DNA of 10,627 nucleotides from Mucidula mucida (Eukaryota; Basidiomycota; Agaricomycetes; Agaricales; Physalacriaceae): assembly GCA_015501055.1 (NCBI GenBank), contig JADNYV010001022.1, positions 1-10,627 of the forward strand, read 5' to 3'. Positions 1 through 6,619 of the stretch are shown piece after piece. Position numbers and translations under genes: made by a program. The notes under the pieces are model-generated. The model worked only from the letters and a program-made list of their open reading frames with translations. It searched no databases and had not been told where the DNA came from. Each line of letters begins with the position of its first letter. Within the stretch, counting starts at the first letter, position 1.

Positions 1-865
1 CGCAGCGGCGGTAACGCCAGATGCTCACTGCGATTGAATGGGTATCCAGACGCTGTCTCACGAAATTAGCGTGGAAATGAACTAAAGCATGATAACGTAC
101 CGCCGCGTATTCGTCACCAACGTGTCCGAAAGCGTCTATAATTCCGAGCTCCGTGAGATCTAGATCGACATCAGCGGCAGTTTAGCCGCAGGCTGGGCTG
201 ATGGTCATAGGTACAATTGGAGTTCCTGGCTCGATGGAGACGGTTCAAAGGAGGCGACGAGAGCAATGGTGCGCGGAGACGTCAAAGATAGTGCACACAG
301 CCTTGGCCGACAATACATGGGCACCAAAGTCCGGGTGCAGCGAGAATTGAAGGAACTGTGGCGTTGATATTCCCGGAGACGTGGTTATCCCAGTAGCGGC
401 AAGATCGCAGTGTAGCGTCGCTGATGGCGGCCGTGAAGTACGGCATGAATACTATTTACGCGAAATTATCCTGAACCCTTGAAAGGAACTAAGTAAAATC
501 ACGTACCTCCGCATATTCGTCACCACGATGTCCTGGAGCGTCCAGAAACGCGATCTACGTGGTATCCAAATCGAATTCAGGCCCTGATTTACCCGACGGC
601 TGAGGTCGTGCGTCCAAGACCCACGAGGACAAGTGCCAAATGTGGCGTTGGTTAATGGTCGCCATCAGTGGTTACGCCAGTAGTAAAGGCGCCCGGGAAG
701 AGCGCGGCGCTGGACGTTCCGCAGGCTGTCGCATTGAAAGAAGTCTGGAATTAGCAATTAGTAGGCTACATCACGGTAACGTACGCGGATAACTTTACCG
801 TCAAAACATCCCAATTTGTCAAGAAACCCGAATTAAGCAAGATCCAGATCGGATTCAAGGGCGAG
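1..865 (-). repeat. Degenerate tandem array of an exon-intron unit (at least 3 copies)
   Basis: Two blocks alternate. Block R2 is at about 8-23, 343-423 and 627-712, with cores at 8-23, 381-396 and 668-683. Block R1 is at about 53-165, 452-585 and 726-865. R1 at 61-165 aligns with 461-566 over ~105 bp with few gaps, and 779-865 aligns with 501-585. Read on the minus strand, all three R1 copies give an open motif of identical length (22 codons from DLD) that ends exactly at a GTACGT donor. Copy 1 ends GIIDAFGHVGDEYAA, copy 2 ends AFLDAPGHRGDEYAE, and copy 3 keeps DLDLA and GFLD. Copies 2 and 3 have a stop codon at the position where copy 1 has Glu. R2 on the same strand encodes a Y-W-x-N-H-like patch. 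The introns are likely 53-100 (48 nt), 452-506 (55 nt) and 726-784 (59 nt), and the first two share a TAATTTCG branch region. I do not recognise the protein family. The repetition is directly visible; its origin as coding exon duplication is inferred. Confidence 0.6.
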
Positions 866-1771
866 AAGTGGCATGTCGAAAGGCATTTCGCTCGAGATTT
901 GCTGGAAACGTGGCCTTGAGATGACGAGTGAAAGTCAAAACTATAAGCGAAATTTGAACCGAGAATTCGCACCTTTTTTCAGAAAAAAAAAGCCGGGCCG
1001 GCGAGGCCAATCACCGCTGGAGATGCACTAAACATCGTGGTTTCAAGTGATGCATCGTTTGTGGAATGTCGGGACATACGGTGGAGGCGGCGGCCGCCTC
1101 GCCTAATAGCGCCTAACGGAAATGTCAGTTCCAAGTCGCGCTGAATACGGCGCTAAACGTACCGCATTTGATGCTGAACACTCCCAATCTGACGAGAATG
1201 AGTCAAAAATCACACATTTAGAATGAACCAAATACGCACCTGAAAAGCCGCTCCGGCCAGGACGTTGAAGCAGTCGTAGAATCAGAACATGGTTTCCATG
1301 GCAGCGAAATCGCTATCCTTTGACTGCAGAGGGCTGTAGACGTGGCGGAGAAGTACCTGGCATTCGACTGGTTTCTCCAATCACCGCGAATGTCACGCCG
1401 CCGCGGACAAAAGACCTGTGAGCAAAGGGAAATGAGCATGAAATCTACCGCCGAATGAACATGAAAACAGTCAAAAACACTACTTGAAAGACACACTTTT
1501 TCTTGAAATCCAAGCCCAGCCGGCAGGCGGTCTACGCGGCGCTAATCCATGGTTCCGTTTGAAAAGGTAGCCGCATTCCGATGTAAGTCGAATTGTCCGT
1601 ATTGTCGGCGCCGAAAGCGCAGACGCGTCGTATCTGTGGGGAATCAGATTTGTGGGAAGTAGTTGATGGTAAGAGGCTAACCATCAAGTTGGCAAATGAT
1701 GATCGACACTCACACGATCGACGTCTACCTCTAACCGTCATGTCGCTCCCAGCGTCATCGCTCACCGACCC
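866..1771. other. No recognised gene; minus-strand intron signals
   Basis: No open frame here is long or recognisable. The minus strand has credible introns at 1113-1162 (50 nt, GTACGT donor, AACTGAC branch, TTAG), 1189-1239 (51 nt, GTGCGT donor, TTTTTGACTC, CAG) and possibly 1416-1496 (81 nt) and 941-972 (32 nt). The first two bracket a tiny 26-nt exon (1163-1188). The sequence before the 1239 donor reads YDCFNVLAGAAFQ on the minus strand, but a TGA lies two codons upstream of this stretch. I read the region as a decayed continuation of minus-strand coding sequence, or a non-coding spliced transcript. The 11-mer CCAATCACCGC occurs twice (about 1007 and 1375). Confidence 0.3.
1000..1103. repeat. 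GC-rich inverted repeats
   Basis: GAGGCGG (1084-1090) and CCGCCTC (1094-1100) form a perfect 7-bp hairpin with a CGG loop and an internal NotI-type GCGGCCGC. In addition, GGCGAGGC at 1000-1007 is the exact reverse complement of GCCTCGCC at 1096-1103. An A9 run (983-991) lies just before. This looks like local secondary structure. No function is assigned, and the position inside a putative minus-strand exon may be incidental. Confidence 0.4.
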
Positions 1772-2083
1772 TTAAGTCTCTCCAATTGGCTTCTTTCGAG
1801 GCTGTGGGTGTCTGTGTGTCCGTTCTTGTTGTAAATGGTATAACGCAACCACGCACCTGGAAAACCGTCCTCGTCAATCTCATCTCGAGACGCCTTGCTA
1901 TAATGTTCTCTTCGAAATCCGACGTATGTTCTTGACGAATTGAGGGTGTCTCCGTCTGCAAAATGTTTTAGCTGTATCTGGTATGACTCGGCTAACTGCA
2001 CGTACCTTGTCGCTACACTGTCCGACTTCTCCGGCCTTGGCTAAATTCTGACAACGGATCTCGACGAATTGAGCGGGTACACC
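1772..2083 (-). pseudogene. Three-exon coding fragment, unknown family
   Basis: Three minus-strand segments join in one open frame across two well-formed introns. Exon A (2006-2083) encodes 26 residues beginning GVPAQFVEIRCQN and ending QCSDK. The intron at 1956-2005 is 50 nt with a GTACGT donor, an AGCTAAAAC branch and a TTTTGCAG acceptor. Exon B (1857-1955) is exactly 33 codons, includes SDFEENIIARRLEMRL and ends VFQ. The intron at 1802-1856 is 55 nt with a GTGCGT donor and a CCCACAG acceptor. Exon C (1772-1801) encodes PRKKPIGET followed by TAA. Both introns are phase 0. The N-terminus is not found: an in-frame TAA lies at 2087-2089, so an upstream exon or a start is missing or decayed. 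Exons A and B both contain GACGAATTGAG on the plus strand (2063-2073 and 1934-1944), which hints at an internal duplication. No domain is recognised. It could be the 3' end of a real gene or a relic. Confidence 0.35.
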
Positions 2084-2089
2084 TCTTTA

Positions 2090-2317
2090 GATGCGGCGCC
2101 ATAGACACCTTTCTGCCTCGTCAACTCCTCTGCTGAGCCACTTCAGGTTCCAATATGCGCTGAAATAATGTAAGTTCAGCGCACAAACATGGCGAAGGAA
2201 ACGACGAACATACGTCAACAGTGATATGTTTCTGGCGGAAACGGTGTTGGGGAAAGTGACGGTAGGAGAGAAAGGATGAATGGGGACTCTAGGCTGACAT
2301 TCGTTCAGAGATCGAGA
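2090..2317. other. No gene or clear signal seen
   Basis: No supported exon on either strand. Isolated donor-like GTAAGT (about 2170, plus) and GGTGTC (minus) motifs have no matching partners that I trust. The stretch separates the minus-strand fragment ending upstream near 2083 from the plus-strand repeat/intron module at 2318. Confidence 0.4.
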
Positions 2318-2418
2318 TCAGGTCCCCGCCGGATGAAATTTCCGTGTGTAAGATGCGTTCTTATCCCGATCGTTGCCTTGACTAACACTTTTTCAGGTCC
2401 CCGTATGAATCTTCCGTG
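2318..2418 (+). repeat. Direct repeat pair flanking a canonical intron
   Basis: The 29-nt copy at 2318-2346 and the 26-nt copy at 2393-2418 both start TCAGGTCCCCG and end TTCCGTG, differing by a 3-nt indel and a few substitutions, with starts 75 bp apart. Between them lies a plus-strand intron candidate at 2348-2396 (49 nt). It has a GTAAGA donor, a TTGACTAAC branch and a CTTTTTCAG acceptor that is itself part of the second repeat copy (CAG|GTCCCC). No reliable reading frame was found in the flanking exons. Repeat and intron signals are seen directly; any coding role is unknown. Confidence 0.5.
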
Positions 2419-2447
2419 GCGCACTCATAGGATGGTATAAGTGTCTC

Positions 2448-2455
2448 TATATAAA
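2448..2455 (+). promoter_or_regulatory. TATA-box-like element
   Basis: TATATAAA lies 12 bp before an ATG (2460) that opens a 78-codon frame, and about 300 bp before the tentative spliced ORF at 2748. The motif is a perfect TATA consensus, but there is too little room for a normal 5' leader before 2460. If it is functional, transcription would more likely feed the 2748 ORF. Weak support. Confidence 0.25.
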
Positions 2456-2747
2456 TCCCATGGGTACTTTTCTGAGCTGTACGCACATTAACTTCAAGCT
2501 TTCGAGGTCTGTATTGACTGAGCTGAGGTACGTGCCGTTAGACTGTAATATGTGTCGCATCAGTAACCAAACCTGCCCTGCAGTTTACGGGATATGCGGT
2601 TATTTGCTCGCTCTTATTCTTGAGATACACGAATCTGTGAACGTGCTAGGACTACGAGACCTGTATCTATCGAAACAGAATGACAATCCGTGTTGAACAA
2701 CATTGCGGGACCACAAGAACAAAAGCTTCGCCACATAAGTCTCCGTC

Positions 2748-3222
2748 ATGATGCGATGGAGCGCGCACTGCGCATCAGTCAACAGATTAGTGATGTCGGG
2801 CCCAGACGCCCGCCCACTAAATCAAACCTTAACTGAAAAGGCCTATAAGAGGACGAAGAATTCTGGTTGTACGCCATCACCCATGTTTCCTTCTCGGTGT
2901 TATGCTGCCATTATGCTCGCCGATGTCCTTGATATTTTTCGCGACTTGCATTCGGCAGTTCTCTCGACTGTGCTCGTGATGTGTGTGTCTTTCTTTCTTT
3001 GTACGGACAGCTCCTTCTCACGGCGTCTTCGTTGAGTGACTTGTGTACTCACTAGGTCCGGTATCGTCTTGTGGTCCACGCAACATTCGAGTAAGTGTTT
3101 CTTATGTCTTTCTGTCACTGTCATCCTAACCTGTTTATTGCGTAGACAGACCATGGCGATCAGAACACTAATTCTTCTGCCTCAATTCGCAAGCTTCAGT
3201 GCTACGAATTGACGGCAGCACG
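2748..3222 (+). CDS. Tentative spliced ORF, unknown function (3' end unresolved)
   Basis: Three exons, 2748-3000, 3056-3090 and 3146-3222, join into one open frame of 121 codons plus two bases. Intron 1 (3001-3055, 55 nt) has a GTACGG donor, a GAGTGACTT branch and a TCACTAG acceptor. Intron 2 (3091-3145, 55 nt) has GTAAGT, a perfect CCTAACC branch and a GCGTAG acceptor, and is one of the best introns in the window. The product has a Lys/Arg-rich first half, a hydrophobic stretch at about residues 66-84 (SAVLSTVLVMCVSFFL) that could be one membrane helix, and a polar tail containing TDHGDQNTNSSAS. A third donor (GTACGT, 3223) follows. Acceptor 3271 would add RPCVLGQTPQ and end at TAA near 3356; acceptor 3299 would instead stay open to TAA at 3463-3465. 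The start codon is simply the first ATG. No family is recognised. Frame preservation over two introns is the main support, and chance is not excluded. Confidence 0.35.
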
Positions 3223-3299
3223 GTACGTCTCAGTGAATCGCCCAAAATTCACTCATTCACCTCTGTAAAAGTCCGTGTGTGCTGGGGCAAACACCACAG

Positions 3300-3600
3300 C
3301 TCTGCTGCGACTGCGCGAGCCAGGTATGGGATGATTTTGGGGCCCGTGTGGCTTAATGGGGCGACCCTACCCAAACCCGACCTTGCGCGCAGTTGGTGTT
3401 TGCCTGGTATCCTGCCCGCCCTCCTTGGAGTAGCGCAATCAGCCACCGAGACTCTTTTTTTTTAAGCCTTTCCGCGAGAGATTTGACGCTGTACTCGCCA
3501 GCCCCTGCCCTGGGTAACGGAGCGCTCGCGGTTTGAATCTCGGCCGAGAAGCCCAAAGACCTTAGCAGGGCACCTTGACGGTACCACCTACGAGCTTAAA
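3300..3600. other. Mostly unexplained; weak Pol III-like boxes
   Basis: TGGCTTAATGGG (3349-3360) matches the A-box consensus at 11 of 12 positions, and GGTTTGAATCT (3530-3540) resembles a B-box, with a T9 run at 3455-3463 between them. The spacing (~180 bp) and unpaired would-be T-stem arms (CGCGG/CTCGG) argue against a tRNA. A decayed tRNA-derived SINE is conceivable but not supported. The palindrome CTCGGCCGAG follows at 3539-3548. The only other candidate is the possible last exon of the ORF at 2748. Confidence 0.2.
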
Positions 3601-3610
3601 AGTGCTCTTT

Positions 3611-3651
3611 AGCGAGACGTGCCTGTACAAAATGCACAGGCACCTTTCGCT
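3611..3651. repeat. Two-tier inverted repeat (strong hairpin)
   Basis: AGCGA (3611-3615) and GTGCCTGT (3619-3626) pair with ACAGGCAC (3636-3643) and TCGCT (3647-3651). A symmetrical 3+3-nt internal loop (GAC/CTT) separates the stems, and the apical loop is ACAAAATGC. That is 13 perfect pairs in 41 nt. There is no T tract suggesting a Pol III terminator. Possible roles are structured RNA, a cruciform, a degraded terminal repeat of a MITE, or a binding site for a dimeric protein. The structure is seen directly; the role is unknown. Confidence 0.6.
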
Positions 3652-3708
3652 TAGACATTTACAGTAAATACTTGCCGTAGTAGTCAAATAATGCATTCAT
3701 TTGACCAA

Positions 3709-3833
3709 GAAGAACCAAAGAGCACTCGAAGATGTCTCCCCCGAAGAACCACGCGAAGACATTTCCCCAAAGACACCGAAGAGGAGGATGCTTCCCCGAA
3801 GAACCACGCGTTCCTTCCCCGAAGAGCCACGCG
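3709..3833 (-). repeat. Degenerate ~20-nt minisatellite
   Basis: Five related units occur at 3709-3729, 3736-3755, 3762-3781, 3791-3810 and 3814-3833. Their starts are 27, 26, 29 and 23 bp apart. The plus-strand core is TTCCCCGAAGAACCACGCG. Units 2, 4 and 5 are nearly identical; units 1 and 3 are diverged. The plus strand is open through them (124 codons from 3701, with repeated PEEPRE), and so is the minus strand (99 codons, repeated LRGR). A simple repeat keeps several frames open, so neither ORF is called as a gene. It lies 325-450 bp upstream of the thiolase start. Confidence 0.6.
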
Positions 3834-3841
3834 AAGCGAAG

Positions 3842-3857
3842 CGGATGACGTCATCCG
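3842..3857. promoter_or_regulatory. Perfect CRE/ATF-type bZIP palindrome
   Basis: CGGATGACGTCATCCG is a perfect 16-bp palindrome containing TGACGTCA (3846-3853), the consensus site for ATF/CREB-class bZIP dimers, which fungi also have. It sits 301 bp upstream of the thiolase ATG and directly after the minisatellite, a plausible promoter position. Binding and the target gene are inferred. The site could equally serve an unrecognised divergent transcript. Confidence 0.45.
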
Positions 3858-4157
3858 ACACACATCATGCATCGGTAAATGACAGTCGACTCGCCTTCCT
3901 CCATCACTCATTTGCAAGAGCGTGCGCGGGCTCCTGTGGCCCTTTTCTTTGGCACATGATGAAGAGAATGCGCGTTCCGACACGCCTTATGGGAATTGCC
4001 GCCATGGAGCCGCGTCGAGGAGTACGCCTGTCGCGAGTATGTCTATCACGGTCTTGTACCCCTACTCCTCTTTGAGGCTATCGCAGCAAGTCGACACGGA
4101 CCGGTTGTCGTAGTAGCCGAATAGCGAACCCATGACCACCCGGCATCTTCTACCACC
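3858..4157. other. Upstream region of the thiolase relic
   Basis: No supported gene. A start context of ACCACC before ATG at 4158 is a good eukaryotic initiation context. No TATA box is apparent in this stretch; the CRE palindrome at 3842-3857 is the only promoter-like motif seen. Open frames here are short and follow the minisatellite. Confidence 0.35.
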
Positions 4158-5331
4158 ATGAGCGAAAGCAAAGGGCGACGTGTATTCATCATCGGCGGGG
4201 GATGTACGGCGTTTATCAAGGTGGGTTCGCGTGCTTGCCTATATTGACGTGTGTAGCCCAGGGCAAAGCGGACGACGGAAGATGTATGCTCTTCCGTGAA
4301 AGCAAATCGGACGACGCTTATACATTTCGCAGATGGGTCTCGAGGCTGCGACGAAGGCGTTGCTAGACGCTGGGATCACGTACGACGAGGTCGAGCTGGC
4401 GAGCGTTGGGTACTGCTATGGTGATTCCACGGCGGGCCAGGTGAGTACCACCCTTGCCCATATCCTGATACTCAGATATCCTCAGCGATCCCTCTACGCA
4501 CTCGGTCTGACGTCTATCCCCATAACCAACGTCAACAACAACTGCTCTACCGGCTCGACTGCCCTCTTCGTCGCGTCCTCCGCTGTTCGATACGGCCAAG
4601 CGTCATGCGCTCTTGCCCTTGGATTCGAGCAAATGAAGCCCGGCAGTCTCGGCAGTAATTTCCCCGACCGTCCATCTCCCACCGCGCTCCTCAACCAGCG
4701 CAGTGCTGAAGCTGAAGAGGCGCTCGGGGGGAACCATGGTCCTGGTGCGCCGCGCATGTTTGATAACGCGGCCAAAGAGTATTTCAAAAAGTACGGCTGT
4801 GGATCTGCGGAAGACTTGGCGAGGATTGCGAGCAAGAATCATAAACACTCGGTGAACAACCCGTATAGCCAGTTCCGGGATGGATGGAGCGTGGAGCAGG
4901 TAATGAAGGGGAAGAAGATTACGGATCAGCTGACGGTGTATATGTGCAGTCCAACGTCGGACGGCGCGGCGTGCTGTATCGTGGCGGACGAGGCGTTTGT
5001 CAGGAAGCATGGACTGGAGAATCAGGCGATTGAGATTGTGGCGAGTGCGTTGATGACGGATACACTGTCGGGCGATGCGATGGACATTGTTGGTTATGGC
5101 ATGTCTCGCAAGTGTGCGGACAAGGTGTTTCAAGAGGCTAATGCGAGCAGGGACGTCGTCGGTGTCGTCGAACTGCACGATTGCTTTGCTTCCAACGAGG
5201 TAAGCTTTCTTCATTATTGTATCCTCATCTGACGCGCCACCTGGCTGGTGACGTATGACGCGCTGCGACTCTGTCCGGATGGTGGCGCGGTTGATATGGT
5301 GAGGCGTGGCGATAACACGTATGGCGGGAGA
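4158..5331 (+). pseudogene. SCPx/SCP2-type thiolase, C-terminally truncated
   Basis: The family (thiolase fold, sterol carrier protein X-like, usually peroxisomal) cleaves or handles 3-ketoacyl-CoA chains. Exons: 4158-4220 (MSESKGRRVFIIGGGCTAFIK), 4257-4283 (PRAKRTTED), 4333-4440, 4486-5199 and 5245-5331, giving 333 residues. Introns are 4221-4256 (36 nt), 4284-4332 (49 nt), 4441-4485 (45 nt) and 5200-5244 (45 nt). Introns 1-3 are GT-AG; the ATG at 4333 is internal, not the start. Visible landmarks are YCYGDSTAGQ, NVNNNCSTGSTAL with the nucleophile Cys (residue 86), a SPTSDGAACC block and VELHDCFASNE with His 297. Two lesions are clear. The last intron ends GG where AG is needed (5243-5244), so unspliced reading stops at 5230-5232. 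Homology also ends at NTYGGR (5331), before the expected NPSGG/GHPxGATG block with the remaining catalytic residues. A further reading, VGC to GGC near residue 14, may be another substitution. Exons 3-4 are otherwise clean, implying recent truncation. A non-catalytic expressed product cannot be excluded. Confidence 0.9.
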
Positions 5332-5407
5332 TTGAATACAAGCAAAAAAACGGAGACGACAGAGGGTACAACTTGTAGTAGTATACAGAAAACAGTTAGA
5401 GTCCGCT
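5332..5407. other. Convergent junction; probable rearrangement breakpoint
   Basis: These 76 bp hold the end of thiolase homology on the left and the putative 3'-UTR of the zinc-finger gene (read on the minus strand) on the right. The plus frame runs on from the thiolase through non-homologous sequence to a stop at 5506-5508 inside the zinc-finger gene. No GT donor occurs at the point where homology ends, so a missed intron does not explain it. An A7 run (5344-5350) lies close by. Confidence 0.5.
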
Positions 5408-6398
5408 TCACAGCCGATATTCGGGGTTCAAATGCACCGCGAGCGAACTTGGCTGCCATAAAGAAGAAGAGCCCTGAGGCGACGACGAAGGGAAAGCACC
5501 ATTCATAGATGGATAAGCTTCGGGGAGCGCAAAGCTGAAGAATTGTTCCAGGCTCTGTTCTGTATATGGAGCAGGAGACGGGGAGTAAGGAGTCGAATGG
5601 AAAGAGGACGACGGCGCGGGGGATGGTACAAGAAATTGGTCACGGTTCTCATCTAAAGATGGCGACCAGTCGAAAGAAGTAGGTGACGACTCTACGGCAA
5701 AAGTAGGTTGGGGAGTCGGGGCCCACGATGACCAGATATCGGGGGATGAGACTAGGGACTCGGCGTTCGTGAATGGCAAGGACCAATCGTAGCCAGACTC
5801 CATCGAGAACAGGCTCTCAACGTCGAATGACAGTGCGGGTATCGCTTCGGCGGCGGGATATAGCGGTCTAGCCTGGACGTTGGTGAAGGCGTCTTCGAAT
5901 GGATATTCCAACTGCCAGATGTCAAGCTCGGGCTTGACTTCAGCGGTGGGCGTGGTCGGGGAGCTGGCTGCGGAGCCTGAAGAGGATGAGAATGCGTCCG
6001 AGATCGTGTAGAGACGCTTCCGTATGGTGCGAGGTTTGTATCCGTGCGCGCGCTTTTGGTGGCGAAGAGCTAATGCAGGATCGCCAGTGGCATAAGCGAA
6101 CTTGGTACAGAAAATGTCCTTCGTGTTCGTATGCCTAGTCGACTCTTCAAATTCGATCTCTGGCGCGTCGTATGATCGCAACCGTCCCACGGACAAGCAA
6201 ATCTCTTCGTCTTGGGATCATGGATCTCGACATGACGCTTCAAGTGGCGGTTCAGCGCATAGACCCGTGGACAATAAGGGCATGGCTGAAAAGAGAACAA
6301 AAGGGAGTTATGTCAGCGACCGATGAACAATAACGGTGTCCGGATTTGGACACAAGGCGGGTACTCACAAAGGCTCGGGCTTTGATTGGAGAAGACAT
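5408..6398 (-). pseudogene. C2H2 zinc-finger transcription factor, frameshifted
   Basis: Likely nuclear DNA-binding regulator of a basidiomycete C2H2 family. Exon 1 (6369-6398) encodes MSSPIKARAF. The intron at 6286-6368 (83 nt, GTGAGT...CTTTTCAG) keeps frame into PCPYCPRVYALNRHLKRHVEIH. Finger 1 is intact (C12, C15, H28, H32; C-x2-C-x12-H-x3-H). Finger 2 has C41 and C46 (FACPWDGCDHTTRQRSNLKS), but its first His is replaced by CGA in frame and the reading frame then breaks. Downstream coding continues one frame over as RHTNTKDIFC. The break lies in 6137-6144, where 8 nt stand in place of the 12 expected. Finger 3 (YATGDPALALRHQKRAHGYKPR) has Phe at 6098-6100 where the second Cys belongs. The C-terminal ~200 residues are Ser/Pro/Phe-rich with acidic-aromatic patches, typical of an activation region, and stay open to the stop at 5408-5410. 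Full length would be ~300 residues. A sequencing error could explain the frameshift but not the Cys loss as easily. Confidence 0.85.
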
Positions 6399-6475
6399 TG
6401 TGTGATAGGATGTGCAAGCAAAAGTGTGCGGGCGGGATGGGATGGAGGATGATGTTGCTCGAGGTGCTGATGCAT

Positions 6476-6619
6476 GGGCAAGCGAATCTCTTCGTCTTGG
6501 ATATCGACATGTGCGAGAGATTAGTTGTGCGCGGCGTCAAGGGTACTTCTGTCCATTTCCGTATGCTACACGGGCTTGTCAGTTACGAAGGGAGTATAAC
6601 GAGAGGAGAGAAAACTCAC
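6476..6619 (-). pseudogene. Decayed tandem copy of the zinc-finger exon
   Basis: Plus-strand 6476-6511 repeats 6191-6232 of the zinc-finger gene, with a 6-7-nt gap. On the minus strand both read KTKRFACP, the linker and start of finger 2. Upstream on the minus strand is an intron at 6566-6619 (54 nt, GTGAGT donor, TAACTGAC branch, GTGTAG acceptor). The distance from its acceptor to the shared AAGACGAAG is 67 nt, against 72 nt in the intact gene, so with the 6-nt gap the intron position is the same. The finger-1 cysteines are no longer recognisable (frame reads NLSHMSIS before KTKRF), and finger 2 is lost after FACPC. The relic overlaps what must be the promoter/leader of the gene starting at 6398. 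Common descent by tandem duplication is inferred. Confidence 0.55.

Noticed and set aside
2460..2696. 78-codon ORF just after the TATA-like box
   Set aside because: The ATG is only 12 bp from the TATA-like motif, composition is unremarkable and no homology is recognised.
3349..3560. tRNA or tRNA-derived SINE suggested by A-box and B-box-like motifs
   Set aside because: Boxes are ~180 bp apart, the T-stem does not pair, and no cloverleaf can be drawn.
3701..4075. 124-codon plus ORF with PEEPRE repeats as a gene
   Set aside because: The open frame comes from the minisatellite, which is open on the opposite strand too; the rest has no recognisable features.
4603..5214. 203-codon minus-strand ORF opposite the thiolase, and the 113- and 78-codon ones beside it
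   Set aside because: They are antisense shadows of a clearly homologous, GC-rich thiolase exon and resemble no protein.
6536..6606. Plus-strand peptide YFCPFPYATRACQLRRE resembling a C2H2 finger
   Set aside because: It has no paired histidines and lies largely across a well-formed minus-strand intron (6566-6619) of the zinc-finger relic, so the likeness is probably chance.
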